Below are positions 17,118 through 26,074 of a DNA stretch of 64,000 nt, piece by piece (position 1 is the first letter of the stretch; each line of letters starts with the position of its first letter). The stretch comes from an uncultured Eubacteriales bacterium (lineage in GTDB: Bacteria; Bacillota; Clostridia; Oscillospirales; Acutalibacteraceae), in NCBI GenBank assembly GCA_934725425.1, contig CAKVAX010000003.1, forward strand, positions 113,819-177,818, read 5' to 3'. The position numbers and the translations under genes are program-made. The notes beneath the pieces were generated by a model. The model had not been told where the DNA came from. It did not search any database and worked only from the letters and a program-made list of their open reading frames with translations.

Positions 17118-17750
17118 ATGTACGAAAATGTAATGATAATGGATCACCCGCTTATACAGCACAAAATTTCCCTTTTAAGAGATAAAAATACCAGTTCCAA
17201 AGAATTCAGAGAACTCATTAGCGAAGTGACAATGCTTATGTGTTACGAATCTTTAAGAGATTTACCTCTTAAAGAGATTGAAATAGAAACTCCAATCGCC
17301 AAAGCAAAAACAAAAGTTTTGGGCGAAAAGCACATTGCATTTGTTCCGGTTTTAAGAGCGGGACTTGGAATGGTTGAGGGCGTAGTCAATATGGTACCTA
17401 CAGCCAGAGTGGGACATATTGGACTTTACAGAGACCCCGAAACATTGCAAGCTGTGGAGTATTATTGTAAATTGCCCGTAGATATTGATAAAAGCGATGT
17501 TATTATTTTAGACCCTATGCTAGCTACAGGCGGAACAGCTATTGATGCTATAAATTGTGTAAAAAAGAGAAATCCACACTCCGTTAAATTCATGTGCATA
17601 ATTGCTTCAAATCCGGGAATAGAAGCTCTCACAAAAGCTCACCCTGATGTTAAAATTTATTGCGCAGTTAAAGATGAAAAACTCAATGATAAAAGCTATA
17701 TACTTCCGGGTCTTGGAGATGCCGGAGACAGAATTTTTGGAACAAAATAA
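17118..17750 (+). CDS. upp: Uracil phosphoribosyltransferase
   Basis: A 210-residue pyrimidine salvage enzyme making UMP from uracil and PRPP. VPVLRAGLGMVEG and the PRPP-binding loop DPMLATGGTAIDAI are clear, and the C-terminal PGLGDAGDRIFGTK binds uracil. ATG at 17118 follows GGAGG; the in-frame upstream start would overlap rpiB. Confidence 0.96.
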   Translation: MYENVMIMDHPLIQHKISLLRDKNTSSKEFRELISEVTMLMCYESLRDLPLKEIEIETPIAKAKTKVLGEKHIAFVPVLRAGLGMVEGVVNMVPTARVGHIGLYRDPETLQAVEYYCKLPVDIDKSDVIILDPMLATGGTAIDAINCVKKRNPHSVKFMCIIASNPGIEALTKAHPDVKIYCAVKDEKLNDKSYILPGLGDAGDRIFGTK

Positions 17751-17774
17751 ATACAAACAGAAGGAATTGTAAAT

Positions 17775-19646
17775 ATGGGGAATATAAAAAACAGCATTTG
17801 GCGATTTGTTAAGAAATATAGAAAATATGCTTTGTTCTTTTGCGATTTTATTATATGGAATTTATCTTTTTATATTTCTTATGCAATAAATAAAAATTGT
17901 TTGACATTTGTGTCGGTGGACGAGAGATTTTTTGAATATTTGGCTATAATGAACATTTGTTTTATCGCAATGTTTTTAGCTTTTAAGCTTTATGACAAAA
18001 TATGGCGCTATGCGGATGTAGAAGATTTCTTTTACGCCGGTTTGGCCACGCTTTGCGCTAATTTTATGTTTTTTGTATTAACTCGTATTTTCATGATTAA
18101 AATGAGTCCTCGTATGCATTTTATATTTTTGCTTACGTCGATGTCTGCTATAGTGATTTTTAGGCTTATCTACAGGATAAATCGCCTTATTGATAATGTT
18201 TCCAACGAAGATGTCAAAAATAAAAAACGCATGCTTATTGTCGGAGCGGGCGAGTCCACAGCTTTGCTTTTGAGAGAGATGTACAAATATTCCGGAAATA
18301 AATATCTCCCTATTGCGATTGTTGACGATGATAACGAAAAAATAGGAAGAAAAATTTTGGGAATCAGAGTGGAAGGCTCTACCAACCAAATTCCTGAACT
18401 GTGCGAAAAATTTAACATAGAAGTTATATTATTTTCTATAAGTTCAATTTCTTTGGCTCAAAGAAGAAGAATTTTAGATATCTGCGCAAAAACTAATTTG
18501 GAAGTTCGAATTATCCCTAATATGTACGAAGTCCTGACGTCTGGTACGTCTTTAAATTCAGCGATAAGAAAAATAAAAGTCGAGGATTTACTTGGTAGAG
18601 AGCCTATAATATTTGATAAAAATAAATACGGTGGATATGTACAGCAAAAAACTGTACTTGTTACCGGCGGCGGCGGATCTATAGGCTCCGAACTTTGCAG
18701 ACAAATTGCCGAACTCGGATGTAAACGTCTTATAATTTTGGATGTTTATGAGAACAACGCATATGATATTCAGCAAGAATTGAAAATGAAATACGGCGAC
18801 GATTTGAATTTATCGGTTGAAATAGCTACAATTTGCGATAAAAAAGAGCTTGAAGATATATTTAAAAAAGAAAATATAGACGTCGTATTTCATGCTGCTG
18901 CTCACAAACATGTTCCTTTAATGGAAAAAAATCCTGAAGAAGCTGTAAAAAATAACGTATTCGGAACTTTAAATTTGATTGAGTGCTCGCATAAGTTTAA
19001 TGTTAAAAAATTTGTTCAAATTTCCACTGATAAAGCAGTAAACCCAACCAATGTTATGGGCGCCACCAAGCGAATTTGTGAGATGCTTGTTCAAATGGAA
19101 AATGTAAAAAGTAATACTGAATTTGTAGCGGTTCGTTTTGGAAATGTTCTTGGTTCAAATGGTTCTGTAATACCTCTTTTTGAGGAACAAATTAAAAAAA
19201 TGGGTCCTGTTACAGTTACTCATCCCGATATAATAAGGTATTTTATGACAATCCCTGAGGCAGTGTCACTGGTGTTAACTGCGGGAGGAATCGCAAAAGG
19301 CGGCGAAATTTTTATTTTAGATATGGGAGACCCTGTAAAAATTAAAGATTTAGCCGAAAATCTTATACGTCTTTCCGGCTACACTCCCGGCGAAGATATA
19401 AAAATTGAATACACCGGATTAAGACCGGGAGAAAAATTGTATGAGGAACTTCTGATGGATGAGGAAGGCATACAAAAAACAAAAAGCCGAAAAATTTATA
19501 TCGGAAAGCCCATATTACTGGATGAAACTTGCTTGACGCAGGATCTGGAAGAACTTAAAAATATATGCGATAAAGGTTCTAAAGAAGAAATAATAAAAAT
19601 GCTTTTGAAAATAGTGCCTACCTTTAAAACTAATATTTTGCAGTAA
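17775..19646 (+). CDS. CapD/PglF-type membrane UDP-sugar 4,6-dehydratase or epimerase
   Basis: A 623-residue polysaccharide biosynthesis enzyme. Four membrane helices occupy about residues 15-125. A CoA-binding-like Rossmann region (IVGAGESTALLLREM) follows, then the catalytic SDR domain with VTGGGGSIGSELCRQI at about residue 292. HAAAHKHVPLME and FVQISTDKAVNPTNVMGATKR contain the active-site segment; the canonical YxxxK is replaced by a MGATK form, as in PglF-type dehydratases. Such enzymes make UDP-2-acetamido-2,6-dideoxy sugars for capsule or glycoprotein glycans. No other glycan genes are adjacent, and it closes the operon before a terminator. Confidence 0.9.
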   Translation: MGNIKNSIWRFVKKYRKYALFFCDFIIWNLSFYISYAINKNCLTFVSVDERFFEYLAIMNICFIAMFLAFKLYDKIWRYADVEDFFYAGLATLCANFMFFVLTRIFMIKMSPRMHFIFLLTSMSAIVIFRLIYRINRLIDNVSNEDVKNKKRMLIVGAGESTALLLREMYKYSGNKYLPIAIVDDDNEKIGRKILGIRVEGSTNQIPELCEKFNIEVILFSISSISLAQRRRILDICAKTNLEVRIIPNMYEVLTSGTSLNSAIRKIKVEDLLGREPIIFDKNKYGGYVQQKTVLVTGGGGSIGSELCRQIAELGCKRLIILDVYENNAYDIQQELKMKYGDDLNLSVEIATICDKKELEDIFKKENIDVVFHAAAHKHVPLMEKNPEEAVKNNVFGTLNLIECSHKFNVKKFVQISTDKAVNPTNVMGATKRICEMLVQMENVKSNTEFVAVRFGNVLGSNGSVIPLFEEQIKKMGPVTVTHPDIIRYFMTIPEAVSLVLTAGGIAKGGEIFILDMGDPVKIKDLAENLIRLSGYTPGEDIKIEYTGLRPGEKLYEELLMDEEGIQKTKSRKIYIGKPILLDETCLTQDLEELKNICDKGSKEEIIKMLLKIVPTFKTNILQ

Positions 19647-19657
19647 TTTCGAATAAA

Positions 19658-19685
19658 AAAGCACGCTGTTTAAACAGTGTGCTTT
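19658..19685. terminator. Bidirectional terminator between the capD-like gene and rnhA
   Basis: A 14-bp inverted repeat with one G-T wobble (19658-19671 with 19672-19685), A-rich before and T-rich after on the plus strand. It serves two converging genes. Confidence 0.8.
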
Positions 19686-20116
19686 AAATTTTTTATGGCA
19701 TCTGTCGCCAATTTATCACATATTTCATTTTCGTGATGCCCGTTGTGACCCTTTACCCATATAAAACTTGATTTATGATGAGAAAGTAAATTTAAAAGTT
19801 TTTCCCATAAATCGGAATTTAAAGCAGGCTTATTATCGGACTTTTTCCATCCGTTTTTTTTCCATTTTTCCGCCCAGCCTTTGGTTATTCCATCACATAA
19901 ATATTTTGAATCTGTGCATATTATTATTTCGCAGGGTTCTTTTAATATTTCTAAAGATTTTATGAGAGCAGTTAGTTCCATTCGATTATTAGTCGTATTA
20001 ATTTCTGCTCCCGAAATTTTTTTCGTGTAAGAATTGTACTTAAGCATCGCGCCCCATCCTCCGGGCCCTGGATTTCCGCTGCATGCACCATCTGTGAATA
20101 TCTCTATTTTTTTCAT
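19670..20116 (-). CDS. rnhA: Ribonuclease HI
   Basis: A 148-residue enzyme that cuts RNA in RNA-DNA hybrids. The start IFTDGACSGNPGPGGWGA holds the first catalytic aspartate, RMELTALI the glutamate and ICTDSKYLCDGI the second aspartate; GHNGHHENEICDKLATDA supplies the histidine and last aspartate. Length is typical of bacterial RNase HI without a hybrid-binding domain. It is monocistronic, and its stop lies in the shared terminator. Confidence 0.96.
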   Translation of the reverse strand: MKKIEIFTDGACSGNPGPGGWGAMLKYNSYTKKISGAEINTTNNRMELTALIKSLEILKEPCEIIICTDSKYLCDGITKGWAEKWKKNGWKKSDNKPALNSDLWEKLLNLLSHHKSSFIWVKGHNGHHENEICDKLATDAIKNLKHTV

Positions 20117-20173
20117 TTGAAATCCTTTCTGTTAGACATGATTTTAAAAATTGGTTTATTCTGGAATTAAAGG

Positions 20174-20202
20174 TTGACAATACGGCTATTATGAAGTATA
20201 AT
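20174..20202 (+). promoter_or_regulatory. Consensus sigma-A promoter of the RNase J gene
   Basis: Perfect TTGACA (20174-20179) and TATAAT (20197-20202) are 17 bases apart. The predicted transcript has an A+T-rich leader of about 140 bases. Confidence 0.8.
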
Positions 20203-20221
20203 GAAAGTAATATTTAGTGTA

Positions 20222-20266
20222 CGGATTTATTTTATATTTTTTTGTTCGGATTTATTTTATATTTTT
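20222..20266 (+). repeat. Two direct 20-bp repeats in the RNase J leader
   Basis: CGGATTTATTTTATATTTTT occurs exactly at 20222-20241 and again at 20247-20266 (25-base period) inside the untranslated leader of the RNase J gene. Confidence 0.85.
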
Positions 20267-20346
20267 ATATTATGTATTTTTTCAATCATTTTATTTGGTT
20301 GATTTTATTCTTATGTTGAATATTTAAAAATTAGGGAGGTAATATT

Positions 20347-22242
20347 TTGAAAGAAGCAATAAAAGAAGTAACTAAAAAGTCTGTTAAAAAGGTAAATGAA
20401 AATACTAAAAGCAAAAGAAACACTGTGAAAAATTATAGCACAGATGAAAAAATAAATAAAATGTCCGATTCTAAATCCGAATCTACAAAAATAAAAAAGA
20501 CACGTAAATCCGATTCTATAAAGAATACTAACAGCAACAGAAAGTTCCAAAAGGAGCGTTCAAAGAAAGCAACTTCAAAAAATTCAAAATCTATTAAAGT
20601 TGTGTTTTTGGGTGGATTGAATCAGATAGGAAAAAATATAACCGCTTTTGAATGCGACAATGAAATTATCATAGTTGATTGCGGAATGTCTTTCCCGGAC
20701 GGCGAAATGTTAGGGGTAGATTTGGTAATCCCCGATTTTTCATACTTAGAAGCCAATAAAGACAAAATAAAAGGACTCGTAGTAACGCATGGGCACGAAG
20801 ATCACATTGGAGCGATTCCGTATCTTCTTAATAAAATAAACGTTCCCATCTATGCAACGCCGCTTACTATCGGGCTTATTACAAGCAAGCTTAAAGAAAA
20901 CAGGATTCTTGGTAGCACCAAATTGACAACTGTAATGCCGGGCGAAACCATAAGTTTAGGTTGTATGAATGTTGAATTTATCAGAGTAAATCATTCTATT
21001 CCGGATGCCGTAGGTTTGGCGATACATTCTCCTGCAGGTACAATAGTTCATACCGGAGACTTCAAAATTGACTGCACTCCGTCACGTGGCGAAATGATAG
21101 ATTTAGCAAGATTTGCTGAGCTTGGAAAACAGGGAGTTTTGGCTCTCATGGCAGATTCGACCAATGCAGAGCGTCCGGGATATACTATGACTGAACGTAA
21201 GCTTGACCAGTCTTTTGAAAGACTTTTCCAAAAAGCCAAAAATAAGAGGATAATAATTGCAACTTTTGCCTCAAACATAGGAAGAATTCAACAGATAATA
21301 AATTGTGCGGCAAATTACGGCAAAAAAGTTGCGTTTTCAGGCAGAAGTATGGTAAATTATGTTGCTATAGCCCAACAAATGAACTATTTGGATGCTCCCG
21401 ACGGAGTAATTATAGATATTGACTTAATAACAAAGTATGCAAAAAATGAGGTTGTTCTTGTCACAACAGGTAGTCAGGGCGAGCCTATGTCTGCACTCCA
21501 TAGAATGGCTCTTTCGGAGCACCGCAAAGTGGAAGTCGGTCCTGAAGACTTTATAATTATCTCTGCAACTCCTATTCCCGGAAATGAAAAAATGGTGGGC
21601 AATGTTGTCAATGAACTTATGAAATTAGGGTGTGAAGTTGTATATGAATCTATGTACGAAATTCACGTTTCGGGTCATGCTTGCCAAGAGGAACTTAAAA
21701 TAATTCAAGGTCTTGTTAAGCCTCAATATTTTATTCCTGTCCATGGTGAAAGAAGGCACTTGGTTAAACACGCTGAGCTTGCTTTGTCTATGGGAATGCC
21801 TGACTCAAATGTTTATGTCGGCGATACCGGAGATGTTTTGGAAATAAATAAAAACAGTATGAAAAAAATTGGCCAAATCCCGCTTGAGCTGGTCTTAGTG
21901 GATGGTATAGGAGTTGGCGATGTAGGAAGTATAGTTCTAAGAGACCGTAAACATCTTGGCGAAGATGGTTTGATTGTTTTGGTTGCCACCTTGGATTCTA
22001 ACGACAAACATGTAATAGCCGGCCCGGATATTGTTTCAAGAGGATTTGTATATGTCAGAGAATCCGAACATTTGATGGCCGAAGCCAGAAGGGTAGCTAT
22101 GAAAGTTTTGGAAAGTTGTGCTGATCAAAAAATGCGTGACTGGAGTATGATGAAAACTAAAGTAAGAGATGAACTTTACAGATTATTCCACAATAGAACT
22201 CGAAGAAATCCTGTCATTTTACCCATAATTATGGAAGTTTAA
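20347..22242 (+). CDS. rnjA: Ribonuclease J with basic N-terminal extension
   Basis: A 631-residue metallo-beta-lactamase/beta-CASP ribonuclease of mRNA decay and rRNA processing, with endonuclease and 5'-3' exonuclease activity in this family. The zinc motif THGHEDHIGAIPYL, HTGDFKID, the beta-CASP block and SGHACQEEL are all present. The first 83 or so residues are an unusual Lys/Ser/Asn-rich disordered tail before the normal start at KVVFLGGLNQIGKN; ordinary RNase J is about 555 residues. The TTG start at 20347 follows GGGAGG. The extension could bind RNA or partners, which is inference. Confidence 0.93.
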   Translation: MKEAIKEVTKKSVKKVNENTKSKRNTVKNYSTDEKINKMSDSKSESTKIKKTRKSDSIKNTNSNRKFQKERSKKATSKNSKSIKVVFLGGLNQIGKNITAFECDNEIIIVDCGMSFPDGEMLGVDLVIPDFSYLEANKDKIKGLVVTHGHEDHIGAIPYLLNKINVPIYATPLTIGLITSKLKENRILGSTKLTTVMPGETISLGCMNVEFIRVNHSIPDAVGLAIHSPAGTIVHTGDFKIDCTPSRGEMIDLARFAELGKQGVLALMADSTNAERPGYTMTERKLDQSFERLFQKAKNKRIIIATFASNIGRIQQIINCAANYGKKVAFSGRSMVNYVAIAQQMNYLDAPDGVIIDIDLITKYAKNEVVLVTTGSQGEPMSALHRMALSEHRKVEVGPEDFIIISATPIPGNEKMVGNVVNELMKLGCEVVYESMYEIHVSGHACQEELKIIQGLVKPQYFIPVHGERRHLVKHAELALSMGMPDSNVYVGDTGDVLEINKNSMKKIGQIPLELVLVDGIGVGDVGSIVLRDRKHLGEDGLIVLVATLDSNDKHVIAGPDIVSRGFVYVRESEHLMAEARRVAMKVLESCADQKMRDWSMMKTKVRDELYRLFHNRTRRNPVILPIIMEV

Positions 22243-22345
22243 TTAAATAACCTAAAAAAAGCTGGAGAATTATTCAATTAATGAGTATAATATTTTTAAC
22301 TACTTATTTTATTGAAAGTTCTTCAGTTTTTTAAGAGGTGATATT

Positions 22346-24292
22346 TTGAAAAATTATAAATTTTTCGTATGTAGTGTTTTTTGTTTTATATTTTTCTTGA
22401 TGGTTTTAATAAATTTGCCTGCATTCATCATTAGCCCAATAATATTTTTAATCAATGTAGGGATAATATCTATATCCGCTTTGATAGTTTACTTTTTGGC
22501 TAAAAGTTATGAATCTTATATTAAAAACTCAGCCAATGCGGTAAGAAAATTTTTATCTTCAGAATCATATCAATTAATAGACGATTTGCCCATTCCTACG
22601 GCAATCGTTGCAGAAAAAAGCCCCGAAAAAATTATTTTTTACAATAAAGATTTTGCAAAAGAATTTTGTAGGAGCAATTATTTTACAGATGAGTATATTG
22701 CTTCGTACACAGATGGCAGAACCGCTCACGACTTATTGAAGGAAAGTATTCAAATTAAGCATGAGAACAAATTTTTCAATGTAAGTGCAGTTAAATCAGG
22801 AGAATTTTTAATTTGTTTTTTCTATGACAATACAAGCAGCAAAATTTTTAGGAAAAAGTTTATAGATACTCGCCCTTGTGTGGGATTTGTAATGTTTGAT
22901 AATAAAGAAGAATTGCGCCAAGAAGCAAACGATGAAAAAAGTTCTATGATATCAATTAGTGTAGAAAACGAACTGCAACAATGGATAAAAAGTGCCAGCG
23001 GAATATTTAAAAAGTTGAGCGACGGAAAATATTTTGTGATGTTTGAAGAAAAATACTTAAAAGAATTTATTTCCGATAAGTTTAAAATTTTAAACAGGGT
23101 TCACGATGCAAAACTTGATGAACATAGATACGCGACAATATCTGTAGGTATAAGTAGGGGAGCGAAAAGTCTGGAAGAAGCTGCTCAGTGGGCAAAAAGT
23201 GCTTTGAGTATGTCTCTTGGAAGAGGCGGAGATCAAGTTTCTGTAAAGCATAATAACGAATATGAATTTTTTGGAGGAAATTCTCAAGGACTCGAAAAAA
23301 GAAGTAAAGTTCGCACAAGGGTTGTAGCAATGGCGCTTATGGAAAAGATTAAAGCCAGTGACTCGATATTCATAATGGGGCATAAATTTTCTGATTTTGA
23401 TAGTATTGGCGCAGCTGTTGGAGTTTGGAGCGCATGTATTGCGTTAAAAAAGAAAAAATCTTATATAGTGGTCGATAAAAATAAATCTATGGCAGGCATG
23501 GCTATAGACCATTTTCAAAAAAATGTTTCTGACGATGCTTTTATTTTTCCTATGGACGCGCTTTCTATGATGGATGAAAATTCATTACTTGTGGTGGTGG
23601 ATACACATTCTTTAAAATTTTTAGAAAGCATGGATGTGTACAAGAAAACCAAACATGTTGTCGTAATAGATCATCACAGAATGAGCGTGGATAAAATAAA
23701 AAACGCAGTTGTGTTTTTCCACGAACCGTTTGCTTCATCCGCGTGTGAAATGGTAACCGAACTGGTGCAATATATGGGCAATAAAGTATTAAATAAAACT
23801 GCAGCAGAATGCCTATTGGCAGGGATAATGCTTGACACTAAAAGTTTTTCACTGAAATCAGGGATAAGGACGTTTGAAGCAGCGGCTTACCTCAAGAAAA
23901 ACGGAGCTGATAATGCTGAAGTGAAAAAGATGTTTGCCAACCCTATTGACATGTATAAATTAAGGTGTAAAATAATGGAGACAGCCCAAACCATACGCGA
24001 ATGCGCGATAGCAAAGCTTGAAAATCAGTCCAAAGATTTTAGAATTCCATGTTCTCAGGCCGCAGATGAACTTTTAAATATAAAAAACGTAAAAGCTTCG
24101 TTTGTTATTTCAAAGTTTAACGGTGTCGTTAATATATCTGCAAGGTCTCTGGGCGAAATTAACGTCCAGGTTATAATGGAAAAGCTTGGAGGTGGGGGAC
24201 ATTATAATATGTCCGCAGCTCAAATTCCGGATATTAGTATAGAGGACGCCGAAAAAAAATTAATAAGTATTATAGAAGAAAAATTATCATAA
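22346..24292 (+). CDS. gdpP: Cyclic-di-AMP phosphodiesterase GdpP (DHH-DHHA1)
   Basis: A 648-residue membrane protein with two N-terminal helices (about 7-55), a PAS-like domain (about 75-160) and a degenerate GGDEF domain (about 170-305) that lacks the GGDEF motif. The DHH domain (GHKFSDFDSIGAAVG, VVVDTHS, VVIDHHR) and the C-terminal DHHA1 domain with LGGGGHYNMSAAQIP follow. It hydrolyses c-di-AMP, which controls potassium uptake and osmotic balance. The TTG start at 22346 follows AGAGGTG. A TATAAT at 22286-22291 may provide a separate promoter. rplI follows 22 bases later, the usual order in Firmicutes. Confidence 0.95.
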   Translation: MKNYKFFVCSVFCFIFFLMVLINLPAFIISPIIFLINVGIISISALIVYFLAKSYESYIKNSANAVRKFLSSESYQLIDDLPIPTAIVAEKSPEKIIFYNKDFAKEFCRSNYFTDEYIASYTDGRTAHDLLKESIQIKHENKFFNVSAVKSGEFLICFFYDNTSSKIFRKKFIDTRPCVGFVMFDNKEELRQEANDEKSSMISISVENELQQWIKSASGIFKKLSDGKYFVMFEEKYLKEFISDKFKILNRVHDAKLDEHRYATISVGISRGAKSLEEAAQWAKSALSMSLGRGGDQVSVKHNNEYEFFGGNSQGLEKRSKVRTRVVAMALMEKIKASDSIFIMGHKFSDFDSIGAAVGVWSACIALKKKKSYIVVDKNKSMAGMAIDHFQKNVSDDAFIFPMDALSMMDENSLLVVVDTHSLKFLESMDVYKKTKHVVVIDHHRMSVDKIKNAVVFFHEPFASSACEMVTELVQYMGNKVLNKTAAECLLAGIMLDTKSFSLKSGIRTFEAAAYLKKNGADNAEVKKMFANPIDMYKLRCKIMETAQTIRECAIAKLENQSKDFRIPCSQAADELLNIKNVKASFVISKFNGVVNISARSLGEINVQVIMEKLGGGGHYNMSAAQIPDISIEDAEKKLISIIEEKLS

Positions 24293-24314
24293 ATAACAGA
24301 ATGGAGAATGAACC

Positions 24315-24761
24315 ATGAAAGTAATTTTGTTAGAAGACGTGAGAAAAAAAGGAAAAAAAGGAGATATCATAAATGTTTCAGACGGATATGCTCAGAATTT
24401 TCTATTTCCAAAAAACTTGGCGAAAGAGGCCACTGCACAAGCTCTTAGCGAGTTAAACAGCAAAAAAGCCTCAGAAATTTATGAAGAAGGTCTTAAAAAA
24501 GAAGAAGCAGAAAAAATATTTTCGATGATAAACGAAAAAATTATCAGTATACAAGCCAAATCAGGTTCAGAAGGGAAATTATTTGGATCTGTAACGTCCA
24601 AAGATATAGCTCAAAAAATTAAAGATACATATCAAATTACTATAAATAAGCACAAGATTAATTTGGAAACCGAAATTAAAGCATTTGGAACATATAAATT
24701 TACTATAAAACTTTATCCCCAAATAGTAGCCACCATGGCTGTTATGGTAACCGAGAAATAA
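24315..24761 (+). CDS. rplI: 50S ribosomal protein L9
   Basis: A 148-residue ribosomal protein. The N-terminal MKVILLEDVRKKGKKGDIINVSDGYAQNFL signature is nearly invariant, here spanning residues 1-30, followed by a long helix and a C-terminal RNA-binding domain (SGSEGKLFGSVTSKDIA). It sits after gdpP and ends at a strong terminator; dnaB, often next, is absent. Confidence 0.97.
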   Translation: MKVILLEDVRKKGKKGDIINVSDGYAQNFLFPKNLAKEATAQALSELNSKKASEIYEEGLKKEEAEKIFSMINEKIISIQAKSGSEGKLFGSVTSKDIAQKIKDTYQITINKHKINLETEIKAFGTYKFTIKLYPQIVATMAVMVTEK

Positions 24762-24764
24762 AAA

Positions 24765-24806
24765 TAATCCCCTCATATCAGAACAATCCGGTATGAGGGG
24801 ATTTTT
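24765..24806. terminator. Bidirectional terminator after rplI
   Basis: A 12-bp G+C-containing stem (AATCCCCTCATA with TATGAGGGGATT) has T runs outward on both strands. It also serves the convergent broken gene at 24828-25429. Confidence 0.9.
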
Positions 24807-24827
24807 ATGCGATTTAAAATTATTATT

Positions 24828-25037
24828 TTACTTTTTTGCTAAATAATCACGAAATTGTTGAAAGTTATAGAAAAAACTTGGTTCGTACTTGTTATCCTGA
24901 ATACGTACAAACGAGATTACACCTGTATTTTCGAGTTCATTCTTGCTAGGATGTGGAACGAAAATAGAAATTTCTTCAAGCACTGTTTTAACACTTTTTT
25001 CATTTTCATAAAAAGCATTAGGAATACAGTTCATCAT
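24828..25037 (-). CDS. C-terminal fragment of a frameshifted exported protein
   Basis: A 69-codon frame beginning at an internal ATG (25037). It reads upstream in the same frame into EEQERLKREEERAEKG, which repeats the EEQDRLKREE found at the end of the fragment at 25070-25429. The two pieces therefore appear to be one gene of about 190 codons separated by a one-base shift inside the duplicated segment. The C-terminal part (SIFVPHPSKNELENTGVISF and following) resembles nothing I can name. No ribosome-binding site of its own is convincing. Confidence 0.5.
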   Translation of the reverse strand: MMNCIPNAFYENEKSVKTVLEEISIFVPHPSKNELENTGVISFVRIQDNKYEPSFFYNFQQFRDYLAKK

Positions 25038-25069
25038 ATTACCTTTTTCAGCTCTTTCTTCTTCGCGCT

Positions 25070-25429
25070 TTAATCTTTCTTGCTCCTCGCGTTGCTTCCT
25101 TCTTCGCGCTTTAGTCTATCTTGTTCTTCTTTCTGTTTTTTATCCGATTTTTTATTTTTTTGCAAGTTGTCTTTAGGCTGATTTTTTGGGTTGGAATTAT
25201 CATTTTTTGTGACTAAATTTTGTATAGGTTCTCCAAATATAGCTGTAGCCACAAAGGCAGGAACTGCAACTGCCAATACATTTTTAGCTATGTTTAGGTA
25301 ACGTCTGATGGTAGTGTTATTTTTCGGAACTACGTCGTCTTTTTGAATAGCGTTTAACTGACTTGTACACAAATTAGATGAACCTACTATTGTCAAAACA
25401 GCGAGTGCACTTGAAATAAACTTCTTCAT
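25070..25429 (-). CDS. Secreted/anchored protein of unknown function, N-terminal part (frameshifted)
   Basis: A 119-codon frame with a signal peptide (MKKFISSALAVLTIVGSS, Cys21 nearby), a second hydrophobic stretch (about 47-66, NVLAVAVPAFVATAIFGEP) and a Lys/Glu/Gln-rich tail. The frame ends at 25070 in a duplicated REEQ-type segment; restoring one base in the GAAGAAGGAAG run joins it to the frame at 24828-25037. It is monocistronic, starting at ATG 25429 behind GGAGGA. The family is unrecognised. Either the gene is a recent pseudogene, the assembly has a one-base error, or the shift is tolerated. Confidence 0.6.
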   Translation of the reverse strand: MKKFISSALAVLTIVGSSNLCTSQLNAIQKDDVVPKNNTTIRRYLNIAKNVLAVAVPAFVATAIFGEPIQNLVTKNDNSNPKNQPKDNLQKNKKSDKKQKEEQDRLKREEGSNARSKKD

Positions 25430-25559
25430 GATACATCCTCCACATATTTAATATGTTAATCATATTATAACTTAAATTTTAACTTTTGTCAATGTAATAG
25501 CGCATAAATATTTAAGTTGTTAGATGGGTTTAAATTAGTAGGAAAAGATTAATATATTC

Positions 25560-25590
25560 AAAAAAGCAGCTATTTACAAGCTGCTTTTTT
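25560..25590. terminator. Terminator after iscU
   Basis: A 10-11-bp stem AAAAAGCAGC / GCTGCTTTTT with a 9-base loop lies just downstream of the iscU stop. T runs are present in both directions. Confidence 0.85.
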
Positions 25591-25597
25591 AATATGA

Positions 25598-26038
25598 TTA
25601 TTTGTGTTCAACCGGGCAAGAACCGTGACAATCTGTATCAATTTTTCCTACTATCGGAGTAGGATCTATTCCTTTTTTTGTGTAGTAATCGGCCAAAGCA
25701 GCTCTTATGGCCTGTTCGGCAAGGACCGAACAATGAACTTTAACCGGAGGAAGCCCGTCCAGAGCTTCCATTACGGCTTTGTTTGTAACTTTGAGGGCAT
25801 CTTCTATACTTTTTCCTTTAACAAGTTCAGTTGCCATAGAACTTGTCGCCACAGCTGCTCCGCATCCGAAAGTTTTAAATTTCACATCGGTTATGACGCC
25901 GTCTTCTATTTTGAGATACATTTTCATTATATCTCCGCATTTTGGATTTCCGACTTCGCCTATTCCGTCAGCATTTTCAATTTCTCCTACATTTCTGGGA
26001 TTTGCAAAGTGGTCCATTACTTTTTCGCTGTAATTCAC
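25598..26038 (-). CDS. iscU: Iron-sulfur cluster scaffold IscU/NifU-N type
   Basis: A 146-residue scaffold on which clusters are built from IscS-derived sulfur. The three ligand cysteines are present (C34 in NPKCGDI, C59 in FGCGAA, C103 in VHCSVLAE) with the conserved Asp36. A short C-terminal tail with CHGSC adds two more cysteines, as often seen in clostridial NifU-like scaffolds. It lies 36 bases downstream of iscS, forming the minimal two-gene system; hscBA, fdx and iscR are missing here. Confidence 0.95.
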   Translation of the reverse strand: MNYSEKVMDHFANPRNVGEIENADGIGEVGNPKCGDIMKMYLKIEDGVITDVKFKTFGCGAAVATSSMATELVKGKSIEDALKVTNKAVMEALDGLPPVKVHCSVLAEQAIRAALADYYTKKGIDPTPIVGKIDTDCHGSCPVEHK

Positions 26039-26074
26039 TTAATTTTCAACTCCTTGATTTTTAAATGTTTAAAA

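Noticed and set aside
20203..20346. A+T-rich repeats as a replication origin
   Set aside because: No DnaA boxes were seen and the repeats lie in a transcribed leader behind a perfect promoter.
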